DNA from: Clostridiales bacterium
GTDB lineage: Bacteria; Bacillota; Clostridia; Oscillospirales; QAMX01
Assembly: GCA_016285815.1 (NCBI GenBank)
Contig: JAEERN010000089.1
Coordinates: 1 to 30,668 of the forward strand
DNA length: 30,668 nt
Direction of reading: 5' to 3'
Position 1 is the first letter of the stretch. Every line of letters begins with the position of its first letter. This document shows, one piece after another, positions 24,401 through 30,668 of the stretch. The notes beneath the pieces are model-generated. The model searched no databases. It was not told where the DNA came from and worked only from the letters and a program-made list of their open reading frames with translations. Both the position numbers and the translations under genes were made by a program.

Positions 24401-24530
24401 CGGCGTCGGCTCGGCCTCCTGCGGGCCGGACACGCCGGAGAAATACCGCTTCCGCGGCGGGAACTTCGCCTTCTCCTTCCGCCTGCGGCCGTATTTCGCC
24501 GAGGACACCGACCCCGAGCTGCTGTACTGA
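21498..24530 (+). CDS. lacZ: GH2 beta-galactosidase, LacZ type
   Basis: A 1010-residue enzyme cleaving terminal beta-galactosides. All five LacZ domains can be traced: N-terminal sugar-binding jelly roll (LNGRWSFRWF, VPSCWQMSGGYDVPVYTNV), an immunoglobulin-like domain, the TIM barrel starting at LRGVNRHDTNPDSGHTVS, a second Ig-like domain, and the small C-terminal domain (VVWYGRGPLDSYTDK, HYVKPQENGSHAETR). The acid/base is Glu447 in WSLGNES and the nucleophile Glu511 in FFCEYSHAMGNSNG. Length matches E. coli LacZ. The ATG has GAGGTGA upstream. No signal peptide is seen. As last gene of the GH38 operon it points to processing of galactose- and mannose-containing glycans. The substrate may be a beta-galactoside other than lactose. 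Confidence 0.95.
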   Translation: MKEYTRPKEWQDPGITGIDRAPVRAYYIPFRTAAAAKEGNRGGSERYKNLNGRWSFRWFDRPEHAPEDPSVCETGDWDVQDVPSCWQMSGGYDVPVYTNVNYPIPADAPWVPDENPTGVYVRDFTLPERFAGLRTFLRFEGVDSAFYVYINGSRAGYSKGAHLPSEFDVTELVRPGSNRVAVKVLKLCDGTYLEDQDMWRMSGLWRDCYLLARPQTALWDVAVTADLDADRTSGLFRAEFSLLPETAEPVAVRTTLYAPDGTRVFSEERLSSEPVEQVIPDVERWTNETPTLYRAVFESAAGEAFALNVGFRHVEIVNGVFTVNGAAVKLRGVNRHDTNPDSGHTVSMEDMRNDLIRMRRLNITAIRTSHYINDPRFLDLCDEYGFFVVDECDIETHGAHYLRREDREDKYMCSDPLYRLSFLDRCARMFARDRNHPCVIMWSLGNESQFGENHVAMADFLHERDTRPVHYCEAKDALCVDVVSCMYPSQDSIPKRFADAAASGRPYFFCEYSHAMGNSNGDICDYVAMIDADPTSMGGCIWEWADHGIRVTDETGREAFRYGGDFGDKPNDSNFCVDGLVSPDRVARSGAMEVKKAYEWVKASVVRRAGNRISVKNCRYFGRLEEVDADWTILRNGRPLRRGRLGALSGIEPGKARYFDVDMSVPDDGAEYFLTVSFRLNCATWYAEPGFEVAFTQIRLTEGMNGLPATLPGGAPKLDDAGDVIRVSCDDASFGFDRGTGLPCSVRFAGTELLASPFRFNGMRAPLDNDAKDLPLWDELFLSALQSRLESFALVGESADAVVLRGVYVLSPYAVPPLWRVEALWTVSRGGELSCELELTYLRKEAYVLPRLGFEFLLAEGLENVVWYGRGPLDSYTDKYHAARFGRFTAKVSELFTHYVKPQENGSHAETRYAGLTDRRGLGLAVLGSPDFSFSAHHYTTADIAAAAHDDELTARPETVVNVDFRQNGVGSASCGPDTPEKYRFRGGNFAFSFRLRPYFAEDTDPELLY

Positions 24531-24593
24531 AAACGGCCCGAACGCATCGAAACCGCTCCGGCAAGGGGGAGAGCCCCCGCCGCCGGACGCCGA

Positions 24594-24631
24594 ACCGCCC
24601 CGGAAGAGACCGCCGTCTCCTCCGGGGCGGT
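24594..24631 (+). terminator. GC-rich hairpin after GH2 gene
   Basis: An 11-bp perfect stem pairs 24594-24604 (ACCGCCCCGGA) with 24621-24631, followed by CTTCTG, a weak U tract. It probably acts with the stronger terminator that follows. Confidence 0.55.
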
Positions 24632-24657
24632 CTTCTGTCCGCCGCGAGCCCGCGCGA

Positions 24658-24689
24658 AAAAAAGAGACGGATCGCTCCGTCTCTTTTTT
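24658..24689. terminator. Bidirectional intrinsic terminator between convergent sugar genes
   Basis: A 14-bp perfect stem pairs 24658-24671 with 24676-24689 around a four-base loop. The core is GAGACGGA with six A or T at the outer ends, so both strands carry a U tract. It serves the GH2 operon and the convergent frameshifted glycosidase-like gene. Confidence 0.9.
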
Positions 24690-24709
24690 GATTTTGCGGG
24701 ATCCCGCGC

Positions 24710-26790
24710 CTATTGCTCCAGCACCACCGCGGCCGTGTGCGGCGCCAGCGTCACGGTGCAGCCCTCCTGCCAGTCGCCGTCCACCGCACGCCAGCGGGCG
24801 ATCGTCCCCCCGTCCGGCAGCACGGTGAAGGTCTGCGGCCTGTCGCCGTTGTTGGTCACCACCACCGCCTTCCGGCCGTCGGCGCGGGTGAACACCGTAT
24901 AGTGCGGGTGCGGGCAGCCGCCGGCGTCGAGCACCGCAGCCCCGCGCTTTTCGGAGAAGGTGCCGTACCAGACGTAATCGGCGGTCTCTTCCCGCAGCGC
25001 CTGCATCTTTCTGCCGTAGTCCATGGTCAGCGGGAAGTCGGAGGGGCGGCCCTTGAAGAAAAAAGGCTCGTAGGAGGGCACGTAATTGCACATCAGACAC
25101 TTGTTCAGCGTGTCCCGGTCGTCGAAGCCCGGCACGGCGACCATCAGACCGGTGGCGTTGCCGTCGGGCCGGAGGTACCGTTTGGAGGGGATCTCGTCGT
25201 AGGCGTAGGTGCGGAAATACGCCATGTTGTACTGCTGGAACTCCATGTCGTAATCGGCCTCGCCGCAGAAGAAGAAGTCCTCGGGCGCCATGGCGCGGAA
25301 TTCGGCGATCAGGTCGTTGTCGTGCTCGTACACGAACGCGCCCCGGCGGTGGCCGTGATCGGCCGCGAAGCACAGGACCGCCTCGCCGTGGTGCTGGCAC
25401 TCGTCGTAGAGGATGCCGTCCGCGCCCAGATCCAGGATCTTTTGGAATTCCCGGCGGTACAGGGCCCGCAGCCCGCCGCAGAAGCACATGACGGCGAAGC
25501 GGTGGGTGCCCACGTCGCACAGCTGGGACGGAGTCTGGTACTGATACCCGCCGTGGACGTACACCAGGCCGTGGGGATCCCGCGCGGCATAGCGGTACAG
25601 CTCGTCGCGGTACCGCGGCGTGGTCATGTCCGTCCAGGTGAATTTCGCGAAGAGGATCACCTTCACGCCGAAGGCGTGACAGTCCTCGATGGCTTTCTTC
25701 AGCTCCTCCCGGGTGCCGAGGCGCGGATCGGTGTCGTGGCTGGGGTTGCCGCCGTCCTGCCCGCCGCGGTTCCAGCCCACCAGCTGGATGGCGGAGATGC
25801 CGTATCCGGCGCATTCCTCGGCCACCTTGGGCAGATCGGCGTACCGCAGCCGAAGCTCGTCCTCGGGGGAGTTGATGTGCAGCTGCAGCCAGCTGTGGGG
25901 CCTGGCCGCCCAGGCGGGCTGCCGGGGCACCGTCCAGCCCCATTCCTTCCGCCGCCGCATATAGATTCCGCGCCGCTTTTCCAGTCGCCGGCGAAGACCT
26001 CGAGGTGCACCGGGGTCACCTCCCGCCGACCGCCCTTTTCCACAAAGGGGAGATGGATCACGTCGAAGGGAGCGTAGACCTCCTGACCGGCGAGGAAGTC
26101 CCCCTCCGGGACCAAAGACCCGGACAGAGACGTCACCCCGGGGTACTGCCGGTGGCGCCAGGTCATATACTGGCCGACGTTCTCATAGGGCGACACGTAA
26201 AAGCCGAGGTCTCTGTCCGACAGGATCAGGTAATACGGGCCCAGATAGGGCGCCGAGCCGTGGCACATGCAGGTGGGAACGTCCACGCCCCAATAGCCCT
26301 TGTTGTCCTGGAACGACGGATACAGTTCCGACCGGAAGGGCCCCGAATAGGACTCCCAGAAGGTCCACAGGCGCCCGGCGCCCGCCGGACGGCGCAGGTC
26401 GCCGAAGCAGGGCGAGCAAACGTCCTCCACCGTGCCCTCGCCCCGGTTGTCGACGATCGTGCGCCACACCAGCGCCGGGCCGTGCGCCTCGACGACGACG
26501 GTAACCGTCACGTCGTGACGGCCGCCGAAGCGGCTCTCCACGCCGTCCCAGACCAGCTCCGCCCGCCGCCCGTCCTCCGAGACGGCGAGAGAGGTCAGGG
26601 GCTGTTCCCAGCCGTAGACGGGGTTGTTCCGTCTGCCCTCCAGCGGGATGAGCAGCTCCCAGTTCCGGCCCAGATGCGGCCGGTCCAGCATCACCCAGTC
26701 GCCGATCAGCGACCGGGCGCCCACGACGGCGCCGTGCTCGTTTTCGATGGTCAGGGACAGGGTGTCCGACCGGATTTCAAAGCATCCCAT
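24710..26790 (-). pseudogene. Glycoside hydrolase-like protein (DUF6259-like), split by a one-base frameshift
   Basis: Two overlapping frames make one protein of about 693 residues. The N-terminal beta-sandwich part runs from the ATG at 26790 (GGAGG ten bases upstream) to Glu275 in GDWKSGAE. The C-terminal part continues as IYMRRRKEWGW in the next frame and holds a TIM barrel with HSWLQLHINSPEDEL, VILFAKFTWTD, GADGILYDECQHHGE (possible catalytic Asp/Glu) and FFFCGEADYD, then a small beta domain. Adding one T to the TT at 25966-25967 (A on the coding strand) restores a continuous reading frame with a family-like junction. The overall order resembles uncharacterised gut Clostridia proteins annotated DUF6259. 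That name is from memory and the substrate is unknown. Both halves keep normal codon use, so the break is recent or a sequencing error. No signal peptide is seen. Confidence 0.8.
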
Positions 26791-26835
26791 ACGCGTTCCG
26801 TTCCTCCGATCTCGTTCTGAGGCGTTCCTGCCTGT

Positions 26836-26864
26836 ATTGTACCAGATACAGGTCGCGATTTCAA
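26836..26864 (-). promoter_or_regulatory. Sigma-A-type promoter of the frameshifted glycosidase-like gene
   Basis: On the minus strand a -35 TTGAAA (26859-26864), a 17-base spacer and a -10 TACAAT (26836-26841). Transcription near 26829 gives a leader of about 39 bases. The gene is therefore an independent unit, not a continuation of the upstream operon. Confidence 0.72.
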
Positions 26865-26896
26865 CACTTGTCTCAGGTTTTTCGTATTTTTGAATC

Positions 26897-26926
26897 AAAA
26901 AACGGACCGCGCCGGACGCGGTCCGT
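26897..26926 (-). terminator. Intrinsic terminator of the yerC-hslO-DUF5131 operon
   Basis: Read on the minus strand, a 10-bp perfect stem ACGGACCGCG/CGCGGTCCGT (26917-26926 with 26902-26911) is followed directly by a run of T (26897-26902). It lies 10 bases after the DUF5131 stop codon. Confidence 0.88.
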
Positions 26927-26935
26927 ATCCTGAAC

Positions 26936-27838
26936 TCAGAACGTCTGCGGAGAGGGGAGAGAGGCCGCCGGACCGCACTTTCCACAGTCGGAACAGCCGT
27001 TGCAGATCAGCCGGCCGCCGCAGCGGGCGCAGGCTTCGCGGTAACGGGGCGTGTAGAGCTGTTCGGCCGGGATCTCCAGTCCCAGCGGATCCGTGAGACG
27101 CCAGCGGATGGGCTTTCCCGCAAAGCCCATGCCGGATTTGAACGCCATCTCGCTCTGCAGGCGCTTTTGGGGGAGGAAATAGCGCTTCCCGTCCTTGAGG
27201 AAGACGGACCCCGTCTCCAGGAAGCAGAAGGTGACGTCCCGCTCCTCGCACTCGGCGCGGAGCCGCTGCACCCATTCGAAGCGGCAGGGACGGCGGCCGC
27301 CGTAGTTTTCGCCGCCGCAGGCGACCTGTTCGATCTGGCCGTCGGCCAGATAGGTCTTCAGGCTGACGCCGCCGATCAGCGGCGCGCACATGACGCCCTT
27401 GTGCCGGAAGGGCAGGGACAGCAGATGCGGGACGCGCTCGTCGGCGCGGCGCTGGTTCTCGCACGTCACGTTGAACATGACGTTCTCGAGCCCGTCGCCC
27501 CACCACGGGGGAAGCTGGTCCCGGACGCGTTCGGGACGCTTGGTCAGCAGATAGAACTTCACGTCGCCGCGCTGGCGCATGATCTCCCAGGCCTCGCTGC
27601 GCCAGGGGTCCGCGTCCTCCAGAAAAAAGTCGGAGGTCATACAGACGCGGATCAGCTCGCCGCTCCGGATCTGAAAGCTTCCGTCGCGGCGCTTCTGCAG
27701 CGGGTAGTAGAAGCTCTGGGTCCGGTAGATCTCCGCGCCGTCGCGATCCCGCGCGCGGTCGAGAAAGTACATATAACAGTTTTCGCAGCCCTCGCTGCAC
27801 TTTCGGCAGCCGTGCCACGGGTTCCAGATATCGTGCAT
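26936..27838 (-). CDS. Gp37/Gp68 family (DUF5131) protein with three-Cys motif
   Basis: A 300-residue protein of the phage Gp37/Gp68 family, found in both phage and bacterial genomes. It begins IWNPWHGC and has Cys11, Cys14, Cys18 and Cys21, of which the last three form CX3CX2C, the spacing used by radical SAM enzymes for a 4Fe-4S cluster. Other family segments are VCMTSDFFLEDADPWR, KFYLLTKRPERV, NVMFNVTCENQ and CAPLIGGVS. The C-terminus ends in a second cysteine-rich cluster (CARCGG, CNGCSDCGKC) that may bind zinc or another cluster. The biochemical role is not established. The start at 27838 has GGAGG nine bases upstream. It lies 47 bases after hslO and is the last gene of that operon. Confidence 0.85.
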   Translation of the reverse strand: MHDIWNPWHGCRKCSEGCENCYMYFLDRARDRDGAEIYRTQSFYYPLQKRRDGSFQIRSGELIRVCMTSDFFLEDADPWRSEAWEIMRQRGDVKFYLLTKRPERVRDQLPPWWGDGLENVMFNVTCENQRRADERVPHLLSLPFRHKGVMCAPLIGGVSLKTYLADGQIEQVACGGENYGGRRPCRFEWVQRLRAECEERDVTFCFLETGSVFLKDGKRYFLPQKRLQSEMAFKSGMGFAGKPIRWRLTDPLGLEIPAEQLYTPRYREACARCGGRLICNGCSDCGKCGPAASLPSPQTF

Positions 27839-27885
27839 GGTCTTCGTCCTCCGGACGGGCCCGCCGGGCGGGGAAGAGGAGCGCG

Positions 27886-28764
27886 TCAGCGCTCCGCGTC
27901 GACCTGTTTGAGCAGCTCTGCGGCCGAGATGCGGTAGACCGCGTCGCAGAAGTGACACTTGACCTCGACGGTGTCCTCTTCGGCGGCGAGGCGCTCCAGC
28001 TCTTTCCGGCCCAGCGAGAGCAGGATCTGTTCGGTGCGCTCCCGCGAGCAGGTGCAGCGATAGCCGCAGGGGATGGTGCGCGTCACGCTGCCGAAGTCGC
28101 TCTTCAGCGCCAGCCGGGCGATGTCCTCGGTGGTCATGCCGTCGGCCAGCATCTTCGTCATGGGCGGAAGAGCCGCGATGTCGGCCTCGACGCGCTCGAT
28201 CACCGATTCGTCGGCCCCCGGCATCAGCGACAGGATGAATCCGCCTGCGGCCCTGACGCTGCAGTCTTCGTTCAGCAGCACGCCCAGCGAGCAGACGCCC
28301 GGCGTCTGTTCGCTGTCGTAGAGATAGCGCGTCACGTCCTCGGCGATCTCGCCGGAGACCAGCTCGACCCGGCCCACATAGGGCTCTTTCAGATTGATGT
28401 CCTTGATGACGGTGAGGCTGCCCTTACCGACGGCGGCGCCCACGTTGGGCGAGCCGTCCTCCCTGGGCGGCAGCGAGACGTAGCGGTTGCCCAGGCACCC
28501 GCGGCACCAGCCGAGCCCGTCCGAGACGGCGATGGCGGTGCGGACGGGCCCGCTGCCGTCCAGCCGAAGGGTGACCGAGGCGTCCGGCTCTTTCAGGTCC
28601 GAGCCCATGATGGACGCGGCGGTCAGAAGCCGGCCCAGCAGGATGGTGCCCGTGGGGAACAGGACGTGGTACGAGCGTGCCTTTTCGACGGCTGCGGTGG
28701 TGTCGGCCACCACAACGCGGACCATCAGGTCCGAGCTCATGGCGTTGAGGATGTTGTCAGACAT
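27886..28764 (-). CDS. hslO: Redox-regulated chaperone Hsp33
   Basis: A cytoplasmic holdase activated by oxidation: zinc-bound cysteines form disulphides and the C-terminus unfolds. The 292-residue length is normal. The zinc motif is intact, Cys237-X-Cys239 and Cys270-X2-Cys273 (CTC and CHFC), with a 30-residue spacing. Other family segments are GRLLTAASIMGSDLK, DGSGPVRTAIAVSD, GKGSLTVIKD and SEQTPGVCSLGVLL. It lies 21 bases after the methyltransferase gene with a moderate ribosome site (AAAGAGAG), and is probably cotranscribed with the yerC-like regulator. Confidence 0.97.
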   Translation of the reverse strand: MSDNILNAMSSDLMVRVVVADTTAAVEKARSYHVLFPTGTILLGRLLTAASIMGSDLKEPDASVTLRLDGSGPVRTAIAVSDGLGWCRGCLGNRYVSLPPREDGSPNVGAAVGKGSLTVIKDINLKEPYVGRVELVSGEIAEDVTRYLYDSEQTPGVCSLGVLLNEDCSVRAAGGFILSLMPGADESVIERVEADIAALPPMTKMLADGMTTEDIARLALKSDFGSVTRTIPCGYRCTCSRERTEQILLSLGRKELERLAAEEDTVEVKCHFCDAVYRISAAELLKQVDAER

Positions 28765-28785
28765 GGAAAACTCTCTTTCTTTGCG

Positions 28786-29562
28786 TCAGATACGGATGGT
28801 TTCGGGCGGGGTCCCGTCCCGGACGGCGACGACGGTCAGCCGTTCGCTGTCGGGCCGGGCCGGCCGGAGTGAGAACCCGTCGCACACGGCGCGGCGCGTC
28901 ATGTGCCCCGCGGCCAGCGCCTCGTCCAGCTCGTCCAGCGAAAAGGCGCGCTCGGCGACGGTGTCGCTGCCGCGGACGTAGGTGCCGGAGGCCGTCTCGG
29001 AGAACAGGTCCAGATCGATTTGCAGGCGGGCCGTTTTCGGCGCGAAGCGATAGCGGTAGGTGCAGAACAGCCCCTCCGCCTCGCGGACGAAGGCCAGCTT
29101 GTCCAGCCGCGCCATGCGCGGGACGGTGATGACGTCGAAGACGAAGACGCCGCCGGGCTCCAGAAACAGCCCGACCCGGGAAAAGGCGCGGGCCAGCGCG
29201 CGCGGGCCGGACAGGTGGTTCACGCTGTCCAGACAGCAGAAGACGGTGCGGACCGTGCCGTAGAGGTCCAGCGCCTCCATGCGCTGGCACAGGAAAAGCG
29301 CGGGCCGCCCGGTCCCGGCGCATTTGCCGGCGGCCACCGAGAGCATCTCGGGCGAAGCGTCCGCGCCGATGACGTCCAGCCCCCGGTCGGCAAGCGCGCG
29401 CGACAGGCTGCCCGTCCCGCAGGCCAGGTCCAGCACGAGGCCGGGCTCCTGCTGCCCGTACCGCGCCGCGAGCCGCAGGAACACGTCCGCGACGCGGGCA
29501 TAGTCCACGTCGTCGGTGAGCCGGTCGTAGGCGTCGGCGAGAAGAGAATAGGCGGACAGCAC
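28786..29562 (-). CDS. Class I SAM-dependent methyltransferase
   Basis: A 258-residue Rossmann-fold methyltransferase. It begins YSLLADAYDRLTDDVDYARVADVF, typical of a group of Firmicute methyltransferases. SAM motif I is VLDLACGTGSLSRALA (43-58), the acidic motif is GADASPEML, and a motif near FCCLDSVNHL follows. The remaining C-terminal half is a beta-rich cap seen in this group. The substrate is unknown. The start is a GTG five bases after the yerC stop codon, with AAAGGA upstream inside yerC, so the two genes are coupled. hslO follows after 21 bases. Confidence 0.9.
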   Translation of the reverse strand: MLSAYSLLADAYDRLTDDVDYARVADVFLRLAARYGQQEPGLVLDLACGTGSLSRALADRGLDVIGADASPEMLSVAAGKCAGTGRPALFLCQRMEALDLYGTVRTVFCCLDSVNHLSGPRALARAFSRVGLFLEPGGVFVFDVITVPRMARLDKLAFVREAEGLFCTYRYRFAPKTARLQIDLDLFSETASGTYVRGSDTVAERAFSLDELDEALAAGHMTRRAVCDGFSLRPARPDSERLTVVAVRDGTPPETIRI

Positions 29563-29567
29563 GGGCG

Positions 29568-29867
29568 TCAGTCCTTTCCGTCCGCGGCGTCCAGCCGGTC
29601 GAAGACCAGACGGTATCCGCGGCCGTAGCTCAGACAGCGGTTCACGCGGCTGACGGTGGAGCTTGAGACGCCGGTGGAGCCGACGATGCGCAGATAGGGC
29701 TCGCCGCGGTCCAACAGCCGCGCCACGCGGATCCGCTGGGCCAGCGCGGAGATCTCCGTGGGCGTGCAGAGGTCTTCCAGCAGCAGGACCGCCTCTTCCG
29801 GCGTCTGCAGACAGGCAAGCGCCCGGTACAGCTCTTCAAGGTCTGGTTTGTTTCGACTTGCCGGCAT
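29568..29867 (-). CDS. YerC/TrpR-like transcriptional regulator
   Basis: A 99-residue DNA-binding protein of the YerC/YecD family, related to the Trp repressor. It is all alpha-helical in appearance. The N-terminal helix contains LEELYRALACLQTPEEAVLLLEDLCT, then ALAQRIRVARLLDRG, then the helix-turn-helix YLRIVGSTGVSSSTVSRVNRCL, with the recognition helix near VSSSTVSRVNR. The ATG at 29867 is chosen over the longer frame because it gives the standard family length. A weak AAAGGA lies about 11 bases upstream. It is the first gene of the minus-strand operon, divergent from the DUF421 gene. The regulated genes are unknown, and a palindrome beside it is a candidate site. Confidence 0.93.
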   Translation of the reverse strand: MPASRNKPDLEELYRALACLQTPEEAVLLLEDLCTPTEISALAQRIRVARLLDRGEPYLRIVGSTGVSSSTVSRVNRCLSYGRGYRLVFDRLDAADGKD

Positions 29868-29895
29868 GAAAACAACGTCCTTTCTCTGTGGTTGT

Positions 29896-29909
29896 AAAAC
29901 GATCGTTTT
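29896..29909. promoter_or_regulatory. Perfect 14-bp palindrome, candidate operator
   Basis: AAAACGATCGTTTT lies midway between the divergent yerC-like and DUF421 start codons. A plus-strand TTGTAA (29892-29897) overlaps its left edge, with a poor -10 17 bases on. A repressor bound here could control both directions. Binding by the YerC-like protein itself is an inference. Confidence 0.5.
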
Positions 29910-29945
29910 CGGGAAACACTTGAAAACGGAAGGAGGGATGCGCGG

Positions 29946-30599
29946 ATGCTGATCGCACTGGCGAGGACCGTCCTGCTGTATCTCGTGGTGGTGGCGGTCA
30001 TGCGCGTGCTGGGCAAGCGTCAGATCGGAGAACTCGAGCCCAGCGAGCTGGTGATCACGATCCTGGTCAGCGAGCTGGCCGCGGTGCCCATGCAGGATCC
30101 CGGGCTTCCCATGCTGGCGGGGCTGACGCCCATCGCCGTGCTGCTGGCCCTGGGGATCCTGACGTCCGTGTGGGGCGCGCGCTCGCCGCGCGTGCGGCAG
30201 GTGCTGTACGGCAAGCCCAGCATCGTGATCGACGGGGGAAGGTTCGTCCAGAGCGAGATCCGCCGGCTGCGGCTGTCGGTGGACGAGATCACGGAAGAGC
30301 TGAGGCTCAAGGGTGTCGCCGACGTGGAGTCGGTGCGCTTCGCCGTGGTGGAGACCAACGGACAGGTGAGCGTGCTTGAGGACGACGGGACCGGCGGCCC
30401 GCGGCACCTGCCCGTCTCGCTGATCTGCGAGGGGACCGTGATGGAGCGGAACCTTCCGCTGGCCGGGCTGGACCGAAAAGGCCTGAAGGCGCTGTTGGCC
30501 GGACAGGGGATCCGGGGGCCGGAAGACGTGTTCTATATGTACCGGACGTCCGGCGGCGCGGTCCGGATCATCCGGACGGAAAAGGAGGCGCCGCGATGA
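29946..30599 (+). CDS. DUF421 (YetF-like) membrane protein
   Basis: A 217-residue integral membrane protein of the YetF/YrbG family. Three hydrophobic segments lie at about 2-20, 32-50 and 57-76, followed by a soluble C-terminal DUF421 domain. Typical motifs are RVLGKRQIGELEPSELVITIL near 20-40, VLYGKPSIVIDGG, LRLSVDEITEELRLKGV and VRFAVVETNGQVSVL. Members of this family support spore or membrane functions in Bacillus, but the molecular role is not settled. The ATG has GGAAGGAGGG upstream. Its stop codon overlaps the next ATG by four bases (ATGA at 30596-30599), so the next gene is translationally coupled. Confidence 0.93.
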   Translation: MLIALARTVLLYLVVVAVMRVLGKRQIGELEPSELVITILVSELAAVPMQDPGLPMLAGLTPIAVLLALGILTSVWGARSPRVRQVLYGKPSIVIDGGRFVQSEIRRLRLSVDEITEELRLKGVADVESVRFAVVETNGQVSVLEDDGTGGPRHLPVSLICEGTVMERNLPLAGLDRKGLKALLAGQGIRGPEDVFYMYRTSGGAVRIIRTEKEAPR

Positions 30600-30668
30600 G
30601 GCCGCGGTGGCTGACGCTGCTGGCCGCCGCCGCGCTGGCGGCGGTCCTGGCCGGCGGGATTGCGGTCC
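30596..30668 (+). CDS. Start of probable DUF4363 protein, truncated by window edge
   Basis: The ATG overlaps the stop of the DUF421 gene, and AAGGAGG lies upstream inside that gene. Only 24 residues are present: a short basic head (MRPRWL) and an alanine-rich hydrophobic stretch that would be a signal anchor. The call to DUF4363 rests on the known pairing of DUF421 and DUF4363 genes in Firmicutes and on this N-terminus, not on domain sequence. Confidence 0.6.
   Translation, partial: MRPRWLTLLAAAALAAVLAGGIAV

Noticed and set aside
26936..27838. Prophage remnant, because the Gp37/Gp68 family is named after phage genes
   Set aside because: No other phage gene, integrase or attachment repeat is near, the gene is in an operon-like run with hslO, and its base composition matches its neighbours.

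Overview
The window looks like the chromosome of a high-G+C, Gram-positive endospore former, most likely a gut-type Clostridia (Oscillospirales-like). The evidence is a SpoIIE-type sporulation phosphatase, strong AGGAGG-type ribosome binding sites, sigma-A promoters of the TTGNNN-17-TATAAT kind, redox chaperone Hsp33, a YerC/TrpR-like regulator and a DUF421/DUF4363 pair. This placement is inferred from gene content and style, not from a database match. I found no rRNA, tRNA, CRISPR array, insertion sequence or phage module.

Left part (1-12.3 kb), mainly housekeeping. The 3' end of spoIIE is followed by a bidirectional terminator, then pgk and tpiA on the minus strand with a clear pgk promoter. 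Divergent from pgk lie trmL, a THUMP-type RNA methyltransferase and a LysR regulator. A metallo-beta-lactamase-fold hydrolase and endonuclease III (nth) run on the minus strand. glyA is divergent from nth, and then come rarA, a PNPOx-like flavoprotein and an amidohydrolase in a tight run.

Middle part (12.2-26.9 kb), a sugar-processing region. On the minus strand one operon holds a SIS-HAD fusion, a PfkB/RfaE-like kinase, a family 2 glycosyltransferase and an FAD-dependent oxidoreductase. Divergent from it are a GH38 alpha-mannosidase, a sugar-phosphate-isomerase-like TIM barrel and a LacZ-type GH2 beta-galactosidase. The two operons share a regulatory region in which exactly 70 bp are tandemly duplicated. 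The duplication contains the -35 element of each divergent promoter and pushes the two promoters apart. A convergent minus-strand gene for a probable glycoside hydrolase-like protein carries a one-base frameshift. None of the three glycosidases or glycosidase-like proteins shows a signal peptide, so they probably act on imported oligosaccharides. No transporter lies in the window.

Right part (26.9-30.7 kb). A minus-strand operon runs yerC-like regulator, SAM methyltransferase, hslO (Hsp33), then a Gp37/Gp68 (DUF5131) protein with a CX3CX2C motif, ending at a good terminator. Divergent from it are a DUF421 (YetF-like) membrane protein and the start of a probable DUF4363 protein. A perfect 14-bp palindrome sits in the shared intergenic region.

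The most interesting material is the duplicated divergent regulatory region, the heptose-pathway-like SIS-HAD plus kinase operon and its possible link to the glycosidases, and the frameshifted glycosidase-like gene.
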